A DNA stretch of 64,000 nt from Anaerolineae bacterium (GTDB lineage Bacteria > Chloroflexota > Anaerolineae > Aggregatilineales > Phototrophicaceae). Made by a program: the position numbers and the translations under genes. The notes beneath the pieces were generated by a model. That model saw only the letters and a program-made list of their open reading frames with translations, had not been told where the DNA came from and searched no databases. This document shows positions 8,589 through 16,420 of the stretch, in pieces. Positions within the stretch are counted from its first letter, which is position 1. Each line of letters starts with the position of its first letter. The stretch lies in contig JAEURA010000057.1 of assembly GCA_016789005.1 (NCBI GenBank), forward strand, positions 62,001 to 126,000, read 5' to 3'.

Positions 8589-9743
8589 ATGGGGTTCGGG
8601 GCAGCGGTTGGATTACTCTTGGACGAACGTTTATGCTGGCTCGGCTTGAGCTTGACGCCCGGCATCGGGACAAGACGACTGCGCCGCCTGATTGAGGCAT
8701 TCAAGAGCGCCCCTGCGATCTGGACGGCAGATCGCACCGCGCTTCTGGCAGCAGGTTTGGATGCCACCACCGCGGACAATCTGCTGCGAACCCGTGAGAT
8801 GAGCGACCTGCACGCGATCATGGACCGGATCGCGGCATCTGGAGCCAGGATCATTTTGCAGGGTGATGCCGATTATCCGGCTGCACTCCGCATGCTGCCC
8901 GATGCACCGCCGCTTCTTTATGCGCGCGGATCGCTGCTGCCCGGTGATGATAAAGCGGTGGCAATCGTTGGGACTCGCAAGTCCAGCGCCTATGGACGTG
9001 AAGTTGCGCGCCATTTGGCAGGGCGGCTGGCGGCGGCTGGTGTCACTATTGTCAGCGGGCTGGCGCACGGGATCGACGCCAGCGCACATCACGCCGCGCT
9101 TGAAGTCGGCGGGCGAACCATAGCGATCCTGGGATGCGGCATCGACCAGGTTTATCCGCGAGATCATGCCGCGCTCGCCAGGCAGATCACAGAACGTGGC
9201 GCGGTTCTGACGGAGTTTCCATTGGGCAGTCAGCCCGAAGGGCGCCATTTTCCGCGCCGAAATCGCATCATCAGCGGCGTTTCCCTGGGTGTCATCGTCG
9301 TGGAAGCGCCGGAGAAAAGCGGCGCGCTGATCACGGCAGCCTTCGCGCTTGAGCAGGGTCGCGATGTCTACGCGGTTCCGGGCAGCATCTTCAGCGCCGG
9401 CAGCAAGGGCTGTCACCGTCTGATTCAGGATGGGGCACGGGCTGTCGTGGACGTTGAAGACATCCTGAACGATCTGGAGATCACCAACGAGCAGTTGATG
9501 ACCCGCTCCGCCGTACAGGAGACTCTGCCGCTGACACCAGCGCAGATCGCTCTGCTGCGGCTTTTTGGTCAGGATCCTGTGCACATTGATGTGCTCGTGC
9601 GCGAAGCGGGCGTCGCAGCGGCGGCGGTCATCAGCGCGCTGACATCCCTTGAACTTCAGGGATACGTGGAGCAAGATCATGGCAGTCTGTATCGGTTGAA
9701 CTATGCCGCGCAGCAGCTTCTTCGCGATCTGGATATGCGGTAG
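8589..9743 (+). CDS. dprA: DNA processing protein DprA (Smf)
   Basis: The 384-residue protein loads RecA on incoming single-stranded DNA during transformation. It has an N-terminal helix-hairpin-helix/SAM-like part (LGLSLTPGIGTRRLRRLIE), the Rossmann-like DprA core with VGTRKSSAYGREVARHLA, IVSGLAHGIDASAHHAAL and FPRRNRIISG, and a C-terminal winged-helix region (about 310-384). The start is uncertain. The ATG at 8589 has no Shine-Dalgarno and sits at the predicted transcription start (leaderless reading); TTG at 8619 would give an N-terminus DERLCWLGLS closer to many homologues. A 6-bp gap to manC suggests co-transcription. Confidence 0.93.
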   Translation: MGFGAAVGLLLDERLCWLGLSLTPGIGTRRLRRLIEAFKSAPAIWTADRTALLAAGLDATTADNLLRTREMSDLHAIMDRIAASGARIILQGDADYPAALRMLPDAPPLLYARGSLLPGDDKAVAIVGTRKSSAYGREVARHLAGRLAAAGVTIVSGLAHGIDASAHHAALEVGGRTIAILGCGIDQVYPRDHAALARQITERGAVLTEFPLGSQPEGRHFPRRNRIISGVSLGVIVVEAPEKSGALITAAFALEQGRDVYAVPGSIFSAGSKGCHRLIQDGARAVVDVEDILNDLEITNEQLMTRSAVQETLPLTPAQIALLRLFGQDPVHIDVLVREAGVAAAAVISALTSLELQGYVEQDHGSLYRLNYAAQQLLRDLDMR

Positions 9744-9749
9744 AGGGTA

Positions 9750-10841
9750 ATGGCACCCATGGATCATTACTACGCGGTCATCCTGGCAGGTGGCGGCGGA
9801 ACCCGTTTGTGGCCAATGAGCCGATCGGACCTTCCCAAACAGCTCCTGCCACTGGTCGAAGACACATCCATGTTTCGAGTCAGCATCGAGCGTCTGGCTC
9901 CGCTCTTCCCGGTTGAGCACATCTACGTAGTCACCGGTGAACGATTTGCCGACAAGATGCGTGCCGACGCGCCGGAACTGCCTGCTGAGAATTTCATCAT
10001 CGAACCAGAAGGCAGGAACACAGGTCCGGCGGCGGCGCTGGCGATGGCCGTCATCGGTCAGCGCGATCCCGACGCGACGGTGGCGCTGCTCACTGCCGAT
10101 CACCACATCACCTACAAGGAGCGTTTTCGTGCTGTCTTGAACAGCGCCTTCAACGTCGCTCAAGAGGGTTACATCGTCACGCTAGGCATCTCTCCGTCGA
10201 TGCCTTCTACGGGGTTTGGCTACATCCGACGCGGCGAGCTGCTCAGCGAAACGGACGGGTTCCAGGTCTTTCATTCGCTCAATTTCACTGAGAAGCCAGA
10301 CCCCCAAACGGCGAGGCAGTTTCTGCGCTCCGGGGAATACAGCTGGAACTCCGGCATGTTCATCTGGCGCGCCGATCTCGCCATGAGGGAGTTCAAACGC
10401 CAGCAGCCGGTTATCCATGATCTGATGGCGGCGTACCAACAAAGTGTCGATACGCCAAAAGCGACCGCAAAACTGGCAGAGCTTTGGTCACAGATGCCTA
10501 GAGTTCAGCTGGATACGGGTGTCATGGAAGGCGCAGAGCGCATTGCCGTGATCCCGGTGGACATTGGCTGGAGTGATGTCGGAAGTTGGGATGCCCTGTT
10601 TGACGTGCTGGACCTGGACGTGGATGGCAATGGCTTCCGGGGGTCTTCGCCTAACCGTATCGTGGTCGATACAAAGAACTCGCTGGTCTACAGCGACAAG
10701 CTGACGGTCACCATTGGCGTCGAAAACCTGGTGGTCGTCGATACCCCCGACGTGTTGATGATCTGTCGCAAAGACCGCGCCCAGGACGTTCGCAAAGTCG
10801 TCGATCTCCTGCGTGAAACGGAACAAGACAAGTATCTATAG
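9750..10841 (+). CDS. manC: Mannose-1-phosphate guanylyltransferase
   Basis: The 363-residue nucleotidyltransferase makes GDP-mannose from mannose-1-phosphate and GTP for glycan or glycolipid synthesis. Diagnostic motifs are VILAGGGGTRLWPMSR (nucleotide-binding loop), LPKQLLPLV, EPEGRNTGPAAALA, LTADHHIT and FTEKPDPQTARQFL with YSWNSGMFIWRA. The length matches the short monofunctional form, without the C-terminal isomerase domain of AlgA/ManC fusions. Its stop is 13 bp before topA. Confidence 0.93.
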   Translation: MAPMDHYYAVILAGGGGTRLWPMSRSDLPKQLLPLVEDTSMFRVSIERLAPLFPVEHIYVVTGERFADKMRADAPELPAENFIIEPEGRNTGPAAALAMAVIGQRDPDATVALLTADHHITYKERFRAVLNSAFNVAQEGYIVTLGISPSMPSTGFGYIRRGELLSETDGFQVFHSLNFTEKPDPQTARQFLRSGEYSWNSGMFIWRADLAMREFKRQQPVIHDLMAAYQQSVDTPKATAKLAELWSQMPRVQLDTGVMEGAERIAVIPVDIGWSDVGSWDALFDVLDLDVDGNGFRGSSPNRIVVDTKNSLVYSDKLTVTIGVENLVVVDTPDVLMICRKDRAQDVRKVVDLLRETEQDKYL

Positions 10842-10854
10842 TCGAAGGAAGGGC

Positions 10855-13404
10855 ATGGCAACCTTACAAGCCTACTGCGTGAAGTGTAGAACCAAGCGAG
10901 ATATTGCCAGTCCACAGCCTGTGTTCCTGGCGAACGGTCGCCCGGCAACGCGCGGGGTGTGTTCAGTGTGTGGAACCACCCTCCTGCGCATGGGCGAGTC
11001 AGATGCCCATGCCGGGCTGCCAAAGCCTGATCCGGCATCATCTGCCAAACCTGCCAAAGGCGCTGCGAAGCCCAGCGCGACCAGGAAGGCAGCGCGAAAG
11101 CCCGCCGCCAAAGCCAAATCGGCGAAGCCGGCTTCAAAACCGAAAACCTCGTCTTCTTCCGGCGCTGCAAAGAAGACCAAGGCGAAGAGCGCGGCGCAAA
11201 AGGCTTCTGCCAGCGCGCCTGCCGACAAGGCGTCGTCCAGCCGCCCAGTCGGCAAACTGGTGATCGTTGAGTCGCCGGCAAAGGCGCGCAGCGTCGGTCA
11301 GTACCTCGGCGCGGGCTACACGGTCAAAGCTTCCAAGGGGCACGTGCGCGACCTGCTCGTTTCACAGCTCTCCGTCGATGTCGAGAACGATTTTGAGCCG
11401 AAATATCGCGTCCCAAACGACAAGCGAGACACGGTCAAAGAATTGAAATCGGCGGTAGACCGAGCCAGTGAGATCTATCTGGCGACCGACCCTGATCGCG
11501 AGGGCGAAGCCATCGCCTGGCATCTAATGGCTGCGACGGAGATGGTCAATGGCAAGAAACGCCCGATCCATCGCGTCGTCTTCCACGAGATCACCAAGCC
11601 GGCGGTCAAAGAGGCATTCACTCGCCCACGCGATCTCGATCTGAATCTGGTCAACGCGCAGCAGGCGCGGCGCATCCTGGATCGTCTGGTGGGCTACAAC
11701 ATCACCGAGCTGCTCTGGGAGAAGGTGCGCAACCGTCTCTCGGCAGGGCGTGTGCAAAGCATTGCCACCCGGCTGATCGTCGACCGCGAACGCGAGATTC
11801 GCGCGTTCATCCCTGTTGAATACTGGACGCTCGACGCTCGCTTGCGCAAACAGCAGCGGAGCGGCAAAGACTCGCAGACTCCCTTCCTCGCGCGGTTGAT
11901 CAAGATTGGTGGCAAGGAGGTTGCCTTTGGGAAACAAGGTGATGTTCAGCCGCACCTGTCGCTGCTGGAACACAGCCGCTATATCGTAGGCGATGTGAAG
12001 GAAGGCGAACGCCAGCGCAAACCGTCTGCGCCGTTCACAACCAGCACCCTTCAGCAGGAGGCGTCGCGCCGCTTCGGCTACAACGCCCGCCGTACCATGG
12101 CGCTGGCGCAGCAGCTCTACGAAGGAATCGATGTCGGAGCCGAGGGTTCGGTCGGGTTGATCACGTATATGCGCACCGACAGCACCAACGTTTCATCACA
12201 GGCGCAGCATGAAGCGCACGACTACATCGTCCAGCGTTTCGGCGCCGACTTCGCGCCGGCAAAGCCGCCGCAGTATCGCACGCGAACCAAAGGCGCACAG
12301 GAAGCCCACGAAGCCATCCGCCCCACCGCTATCCTGCATGAGCCTGAAGGCATCAAACGCTGGCTGACGAGTGACCAGTTCAAGCTGTACACGCTGATCT
12401 GGCAGCGTTTTGTCGCCAGCCAGATGGAAAGCGCACTCTACAAGACCCGCCGCGTGGATATTGAAGCGCATCCACAGCAGGCGAAAGCGCCGCGCTACCT
12501 GCTGCGCGCTTCGGGAAGCACAATCCAGTTTCGCGGTTTTCTGGCGCTCTACGAGGACGCCCGTGATGAAGATGCGGCGGTCGATGAAGATGAAGGGCGC
12601 GTCCTGCCCCCGATGACTGCTGGCGAAGCTTTGGACCTGCTGGCGCTGCTGCCTGAGCAGCATTTCACTGAAGCGCCGCACCGCTATACCGAAGCGAGTC
12701 TGGTCCGTACCCTCGAAGAATTCGGCATCGGTCGCCCAAGCACTTATGCGCCGATTGTCGCGGTCATCCAGGATCGCGAATACGTCGTCAAAGAAAAAGA
12801 CAAACGCCTGCGCCCAACGGAGACCGGCGAAGTCGTGAACGATTTGCTGGTGGAGCACTTCCCGGAGATCATGAACTACCAGTTCACAGCCCGCATGGAA
12901 GATGAACTGGATGAAATCTCTGAGGGAGCGCGCGAGTGGCGACCCATGCTGCGCGATTTCTATCAGCAGTTCGAGCCGCAGATCGCCCACGCCAAGTCCA
13001 CCATCATCCGGGTCCCGCAGGAAGAATTCATCGGACGCGACTGCCCGGTTTGTGGCAAACCGCTGGTCATGCGTTACGGGCGTTTCGGCAAGTTCATTGG
13101 CTGCTCGGACTACCCCAACTGCCGTCACACCGAACCCTTTCTGGAATCGCTGGGCATCAGCTGTCCTCAGTGCGGGGTTGAGCATGGCGGGGTGATCGTC
13201 GAGCGGCGTTCCCGACGTGGCAAAACCTTCTTCGGGTGCTCGCGCTACCCAGACTGTGACTTCACGAGTTGGCAGCGCCCGGTTGCCCATCCTTGCCCCA
13301 ACTGCGGCGGGCTGCTCACAGAACAGACGCGCTCCCGCCTGAAATGCCTGAACTGCGGCAATGCCTACCGCGCCGATCAGCTTCAGGAGGCTGAAACCGC
13401 ATGA
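10855..13404 (+). CDS. topA: DNA topoisomerase I with extra N-terminal zinc ribbon
   Basis: The 849-residue type IA topoisomerase relaxes negative supercoils. An N-terminal CxxC...CxxC module (Cys 8, 11, 36, 39; DUF5679-like by eye) and a roughly 80-residue Lys/Ala/Ser-rich, histone-H1-like linker (about 55-130) precede the TOPRIM domain (VIVESPAKARSVGQYLG, E139; DPDREGEA near 212-219). The catalytic Tyr is Y438 in LITYMRTDST. The C-terminus has at least three Cys4 zinc-ribbon modules (CPVCGKPLVMRYGRFGKFIG, CPQCG...GCSRYPDCDF, CPNCG...CLNCG). The start at 10855 follows a GGAAGG Shine-Dalgarno; an upstream in-frame Met at 10813 would overlap manC. Confidence 0.96.
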   Translation: MATLQAYCVKCRTKRDIASPQPVFLANGRPATRGVCSVCGTTLLRMGESDAHAGLPKPDPASSAKPAKGAAKPSATRKAARKPAAKAKSAKPASKPKTSSSSGAAKKTKAKSAAQKASASAPADKASSSRPVGKLVIVESPAKARSVGQYLGAGYTVKASKGHVRDLLVSQLSVDVENDFEPKYRVPNDKRDTVKELKSAVDRASEIYLATDPDREGEAIAWHLMAATEMVNGKKRPIHRVVFHEITKPAVKEAFTRPRDLDLNLVNAQQARRILDRLVGYNITELLWEKVRNRLSAGRVQSIATRLIVDREREIRAFIPVEYWTLDARLRKQQRSGKDSQTPFLARLIKIGGKEVAFGKQGDVQPHLSLLEHSRYIVGDVKEGERQRKPSAPFTTSTLQQEASRRFGYNARRTMALAQQLYEGIDVGAEGSVGLITYMRTDSTNVSSQAQHEAHDYIVQRFGADFAPAKPPQYRTRTKGAQEAHEAIRPTAILHEPEGIKRWLTSDQFKLYTLIWQRFVASQMESALYKTRRVDIEAHPQQAKAPRYLLRASGSTIQFRGFLALYEDARDEDAAVDEDEGRVLPPMTAGEALDLLALLPEQHFTEAPHRYTEASLVRTLEEFGIGRPSTYAPIVAVIQDREYVVKEKDKRLRPTETGEVVNDLLVEHFPEIMNYQFTARMEDELDEISEGAREWRPMLRDFYQQFEPQIAHAKSTIIRVPQEEFIGRDCPVCGKPLVMRYGRFGKFIGCSDYPNCRHTEPFLESLGISCPQCGVEHGGVIVERRSRRGKTFFGCSRYPDCDFTSWQRPVAHPCPNCGGLLTEQTRSRLKCLNCGNAYRADQLQEAETA

Positions 13405-13410
13405 TCTTCT

Positions 13411-13440
13411 GCCGGGGTAGGAAACCTCTCCTGCCCCGGC
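13411..13440 (+). terminator. Stem-loop after topA (possible terminator)
   Basis: GCCGGGGTAGGA (13411-13422) pairs with TCCTGCCCCGGC (13429-13440), a 12-bp stem with one wobble and a 6-nt loop, starting 7 nt after the topA stop. The downstream sequence is not U-rich, so termination efficiency is uncertain. Confidence 0.5.
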
Positions 13441-13473
13441 GAACTTCTCCCCTCGGTCTTGCCGTGATCCGGT

Positions 13474-13502
13474 TTGCATACTCTCTCTTTCGCGGATAGT
13501 AT
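13474..13502 (+). promoter_or_regulatory. Sigma70-type promoter upstream of the 438-residue membrane protein
   Basis: TTGCAT (13474-13479) and TAGTAT (13497-13502) are 17 nt apart, in the 205-nt gap after topA. The predicted start near 13509 gives a 5' leader of about 100 nt. Confidence 0.45.
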
Positions 13503-13609
13503 TATTCCTATCCCGTCTTCCAATGATGCAGATTCTGCGGCATGGCACGGGCGACTGCCGCAGACTTCGACGCAGTCGAGGTGACCATCAGGCGAAAGGT
13601 TGAGAGTTC

Positions 13610-14926
13610 ATGATAAAGTCGATACAGAACAGCGTTATAGGCATCTTTGGCGTGCTCATCAAGCCAAACCTGCCCCGACTGGCAGTCATCGTTGCCCTGG
13701 TCATCGGCGTCCTGGCGGGCTTGTTCTGGGGGTACAACGTTCATGAGACCATCTACTACGATGGTCAGCCCAGCGCGCTCCAGCAGACGTGGCAGAATGA
13801 ATGGGTCAAGCTTCTGGCTGACCGCTATGCGGCAACGACCGACCGTGACATCAGCGGCAATATCGTCGATCTTCTCCAGCGGGTCGATGATCCCCTGGGC
13901 ATTGTCGACAGCCTGCTGGCAAACTCCGCAGAAACGGAAAATGCCGGCAAGCTCCAGGCGATCCGGCCCTTCGCCGAAGCGGCTCAGGCATCCGCAGCAG
14001 CAGCACCGCAGCCCAACGATACATGGATGATTCTTCGCCCGTTCATCATGGCTCCGCTCGTCTTTGCCATTGCCGCGCTGATCTTCGTGGTTGTGTACAA
14101 CCTGCTGATCAAGCCGATTGTCGTTGACCCTCTGATCAAGCGGCTGCGCGGCGAAAAAACCAGCAAGGAAGTGCTGGAAGTACGCAAGGCACAGCAGGAA
14201 GAGCGCCGCATCCTGGAGACCCGCAAGACCGACTTCACGGCAGTCTCGGCGCTGGGCGCACCCCTGATGCAGCGTATGACGACCTATCCGGCAATGGGTG
14301 GCGGCGACTTCGATGAATCGTTCGAGATCGAAGAGAACGAGATGTTTCTCGGACAATGCGGCGCGGTCATCAGTGACGGCATCGAAATGCAGCCGGGTCA
14401 GGCGATGGCAATCGAAGTTTGGCTGTTCGACAAAGATGATTTTGTCCGCACATTCACCAAGGTCTTCGTCTCGGACTATGTTTTCAACAATCCCTCGCTG
14501 CGCGCGCGCCTTCAGGAAAAGGGCGACGTTGTCCTTGCGCAACCTGGCGCGGTGATCGTCCTGGAAACCAACACGCTGCGCGTGCAGGCACGTGTCGTTG
14601 AGATGAGCTACGGCGTCACCGCCGCGCCGCCCAACAGCGCGTTCCAGAAGTTCGTCCTTGAACTCGCGTCCTGGCGAAAGCCGCAGGGTGGCATGCCGAC
14701 AGCGCCGCTGCCCGCCCAGACTATCCCGTCTGCTGCCCCTGCTCAACCGCAAACTTTTGCGCCTGCACCGGTGTTCAATCCGGCGCCGCCTCAAACGCAT
14801 GCGCTGATCCCGCAGCAGCCGACCACCATGCCGCCGATGGCTCCTCCTGCAGCGCCGCCACCGCGCACGTTGCCGCCAGACGACGATCCTTTTGGCGGAA
14901 CGGGCGATTTCGCGCCAATCGGATGA
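13610..14926 (+). CDS. Membrane protein of unknown function with Pro-rich C-terminus
   Basis: The 438-residue protein has two clear transmembrane segments: about residues 24-45 (LAVIVALVIGVLAGLFWGY) and about 146-168 (MAPLVFAIAALIFVVVYNLL). The region between them is probably extracytoplasmic. A charged segment (KSLRGEKT/EVRKAQQEERR type) follows, then a compact domain (about 235-360) with DESFEIEENEMFLGQCGAVI and a beta-rich pattern, then a Pro/Ala-rich tail to the end. I do not recognise the family. It stands alone between its own promoter and a bidirectional terminator. Confidence 0.7.
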   Translation: MIKSIQNSVIGIFGVLIKPNLPRLAVIVALVIGVLAGLFWGYNVHETIYYDGQPSALQQTWQNEWVKLLADRYAATTDRDISGNIVDLLQRVDDPLGIVDSLLANSAETENAGKLQAIRPFAEAAQASAAAAPQPNDTWMILRPFIMAPLVFAIAALIFVVVYNLLIKPIVVDPLIKRLRGEKTSKEVLEVRKAQQEERRILETRKTDFTAVSALGAPLMQRMTTYPAMGGGDFDESFEIEENEMFLGQCGAVISDGIEMQPGQAMAIEVWLFDKDDFVRTFTKVFVSDYVFNNPSLRARLQEKGDVVLAQPGAVIVLETNTLRVQARVVEMSYGVTAAPPNSAFQKFVLELASWRKPQGGMPTAPLPAQTIPSAAPAQPQTFAPAPVFNPAPPQTHALIPQQPTTMPPMAPPAAPPPRTLPPDDDPFGGTGDFAPIG

Positions 14927-14950
14927 CCGCCGTCTCCGGATGAGACAACA

Positions 14951-14980
14951 AAACACCCTGTCGTCTGTGACAGGGTGTTT
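14951..14980. terminator. Bidirectional intrinsic terminator between convergent genes
   Basis: AAACACCCTGTC (14951-14962) pairs perfectly with GACAGGGTGTTT (14969-14980), a 12-bp stem with a 6-nt loop. A T-run follows on the plus strand and the stem is A/T-terminated on the minus strand. It separates the membrane-protein gene (stop 14926) from convergent greA (stop 15006). Confidence 0.8.
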
Positions 14981-15005
14981 TCGTCTCGGCTTTTTCCAGA
15001 ATGGA

Positions 15006-15473
15006 TTATTTGACCTTTTTCACCCGAAAAGTGATCTCGCCACCGGGCGCCTTCACCCGAACTTTGTCGCCCTTTTTCCTGCCGATCAGCGCCGCGCCGA
15101 TTGGGCTTTCGTTGGAAATCTTGCCTTCCGCCGGGTTTGCCTCGGCAGCGCCGACAATCGTGTAGACTTCGTCCTCGTCGACACCCTCTTCGACGATGGT
15201 CACCTGTGAGCCAAGGTTGATCATGTCCGACATGCCATCGTTGCTGATGATGACGGCAGCGCGCAGCAGGTTCTCCAGATATTGAATGCGCCCTTCGATA
15301 AACGCCTGCTGTTCCTTCGCATCGTGGTAATCGGCGTTCTCTTTGAGATCGCCCTGCGCCACCGCTTCTTTCAGCTTTCTTGCCAGTTCTGGACGTCGTT
15401 CGTTGATCAACGTGTCGAGTTCACGCCGCAGATCTCCCGCGCCTTCGGCTGTCAGGTAAACTGCATCCGCCAT
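15006..15473 (-). CDS. greA: Transcription elongation factor GreA
   Basis: The 155-residue protein rescues backtracked RNA polymerase by stimulating transcript cleavage. The N-terminal coiled coil carries the catalytic acidic tip (KENADYHDAKEQQAFIEGRI), and the C-terminal FKBP-like domain has NESPIGAALIGRKKGD. Length and motif order are standard. It has a compact spacing to the MBL hydrolase gene upstream (27 bp), so the two may share a transcript from the promoter at 16376-16404. Confidence 0.96.
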   Translation of the reverse strand: MADAVYLTAEGAGDLRRELDTLINERRPELARKLKEAVAQGDLKENADYHDAKEQQAFIEGRIQYLENLLRAAVIISNDGMSDMINLGSQVTIVEEGVDEDEVYTIVGAAEANPAEGKISNESPIGAALIGRKKGDKVRVKAPGGEITFRVKKVK

Positions 15474-15500
15474 GATTTCTATCCCTTCAGTTCACAGACT

Positions 15501-16352
15501 CTAGGGTTCAGCGATGTGATGGCTGGCGAGGGCGAGTACATTCTTGCGATGGAGCGCTTCAGCCGAACCATTCAGCAGAATGCGGCTCTTGCCGCACGCT
15601 TCAATATCGATAGCTGCCAGGGCTGCCTCCCGCGAACGCGAGGTCATTGCATCCGAAACCGCGTCATGCATGCGCTGAAGATAGCGGAGATCGCCGCGCA
15701 GTTTTTCCTCGATTTCTCCGCGCAGGATGACGTCGCCATGCCCCTGGACGACGTGTTCATAGTTCTCGCCGAGAAGCCGTTCCAGCGAATGGAATAGCTC
15801 ATCGTAGCTGCCATCAACAAAATACGGGAGTGACATGACGGTGTCGGCGCCGAGGAGGGTACGATCTTCCCGGACCAGGCAGACGATTGAATCTGGGCTG
15901 TGCCCGGTTGCAGGGGTCAGTTCCAGCGTCTTGTTGCCGACTTGAAGGATCATGCCTTCGTCACCAAAGACGATGTCGGGAAGCACGATTTCAACCTCGC
16001 GCAATTCGTCTGTCGAAGCCTTGGCGCGCGCCAATCCGATACGCCCTCGCTTGTCGAGGAGATCGCGGCAGCGCGCATGGGCGATGACCTGCGCCTCTGG
16101 AAAAAAGCACGTCCCCGTCGAATGGTCGGCGTGGAAGTGGCTGTTGATGACAAAACGAACGACAGAACCCAGGCGTGTCTCTACGTAGCGCTTGATCTGC
16201 CGTGTCTCCTCAGGGTAGAGGAGTGTGTCAAACAGAACAGCGCCATCGGAGGTCATAACAACCGTCGCCGTAACCTGAGCATACTGATCGCTGACAAAAA
16301 CAATAATGTCGTCAGCTATCCGTTCACGCTGCATTGGGGTAATTCCATCCAC
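15501..16352 (-). CDS. Metallo-beta-lactamase fold hydrolase
   Basis: The 283-residue MBL-fold protein carries NSHFHADHSTGTCFFP (HxHxDH ligands), the ATGHSPDSIV segment with the next His, LLGADTVMSLPYF with the bridging Asp, and VVQGHGDVI with the late His. It is not close to the glyoxalase II-like protein at 3399. The C-terminal 60 residues are helical. Substrate unknown. The start shown is GTG at 16352 with AGG a few bases upstream; ATG at 16334 is the alternative. Confidence 0.8.
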   Translation of the reverse strand: MDGITPMQRERIADDIIVFVSDQYAQVTATVVMTSDGAVLFDTLLYPEETRQIKRYVETRLGSVVRFVINSHFHADHSTGTCFFPEAQVIAHARCRDLLDKRGRIGLARAKASTDELREVEIVLPDIVFGDEGMILQVGNKTLELTPATGHSPDSIVCLVREDRTLLGADTVMSLPYFVDGSYDELFHSLERLLGENYEHVVQGHGDVILRGEIEEKLRGDLRYLQRMHDAVSDAMTSRSREAALAAIDIEACGKSRILLNGSAEALHRKNVLALASHHIAEP

Positions 16353-16375
16353 GCGCCTGCCAATGGGTTCATGGC

Positions 16376-16404
16376 AGTATAGTCACGGGAAAAACGAAAA
16401 TCAA
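16376..16404 (-). promoter_or_regulatory. Sigma70-type promoter for the MBL hydrolase (and greA)
   Basis: On the minus strand TTGATT (16404-16399) and TATACT (16381-16376) have a 17-nt spacer. The predicted start near 16369 leaves 17 nt before the GTG at 16352. Confidence 0.55.
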
Positions 16405-16420
16405 GGCACGAGCGCCCACA

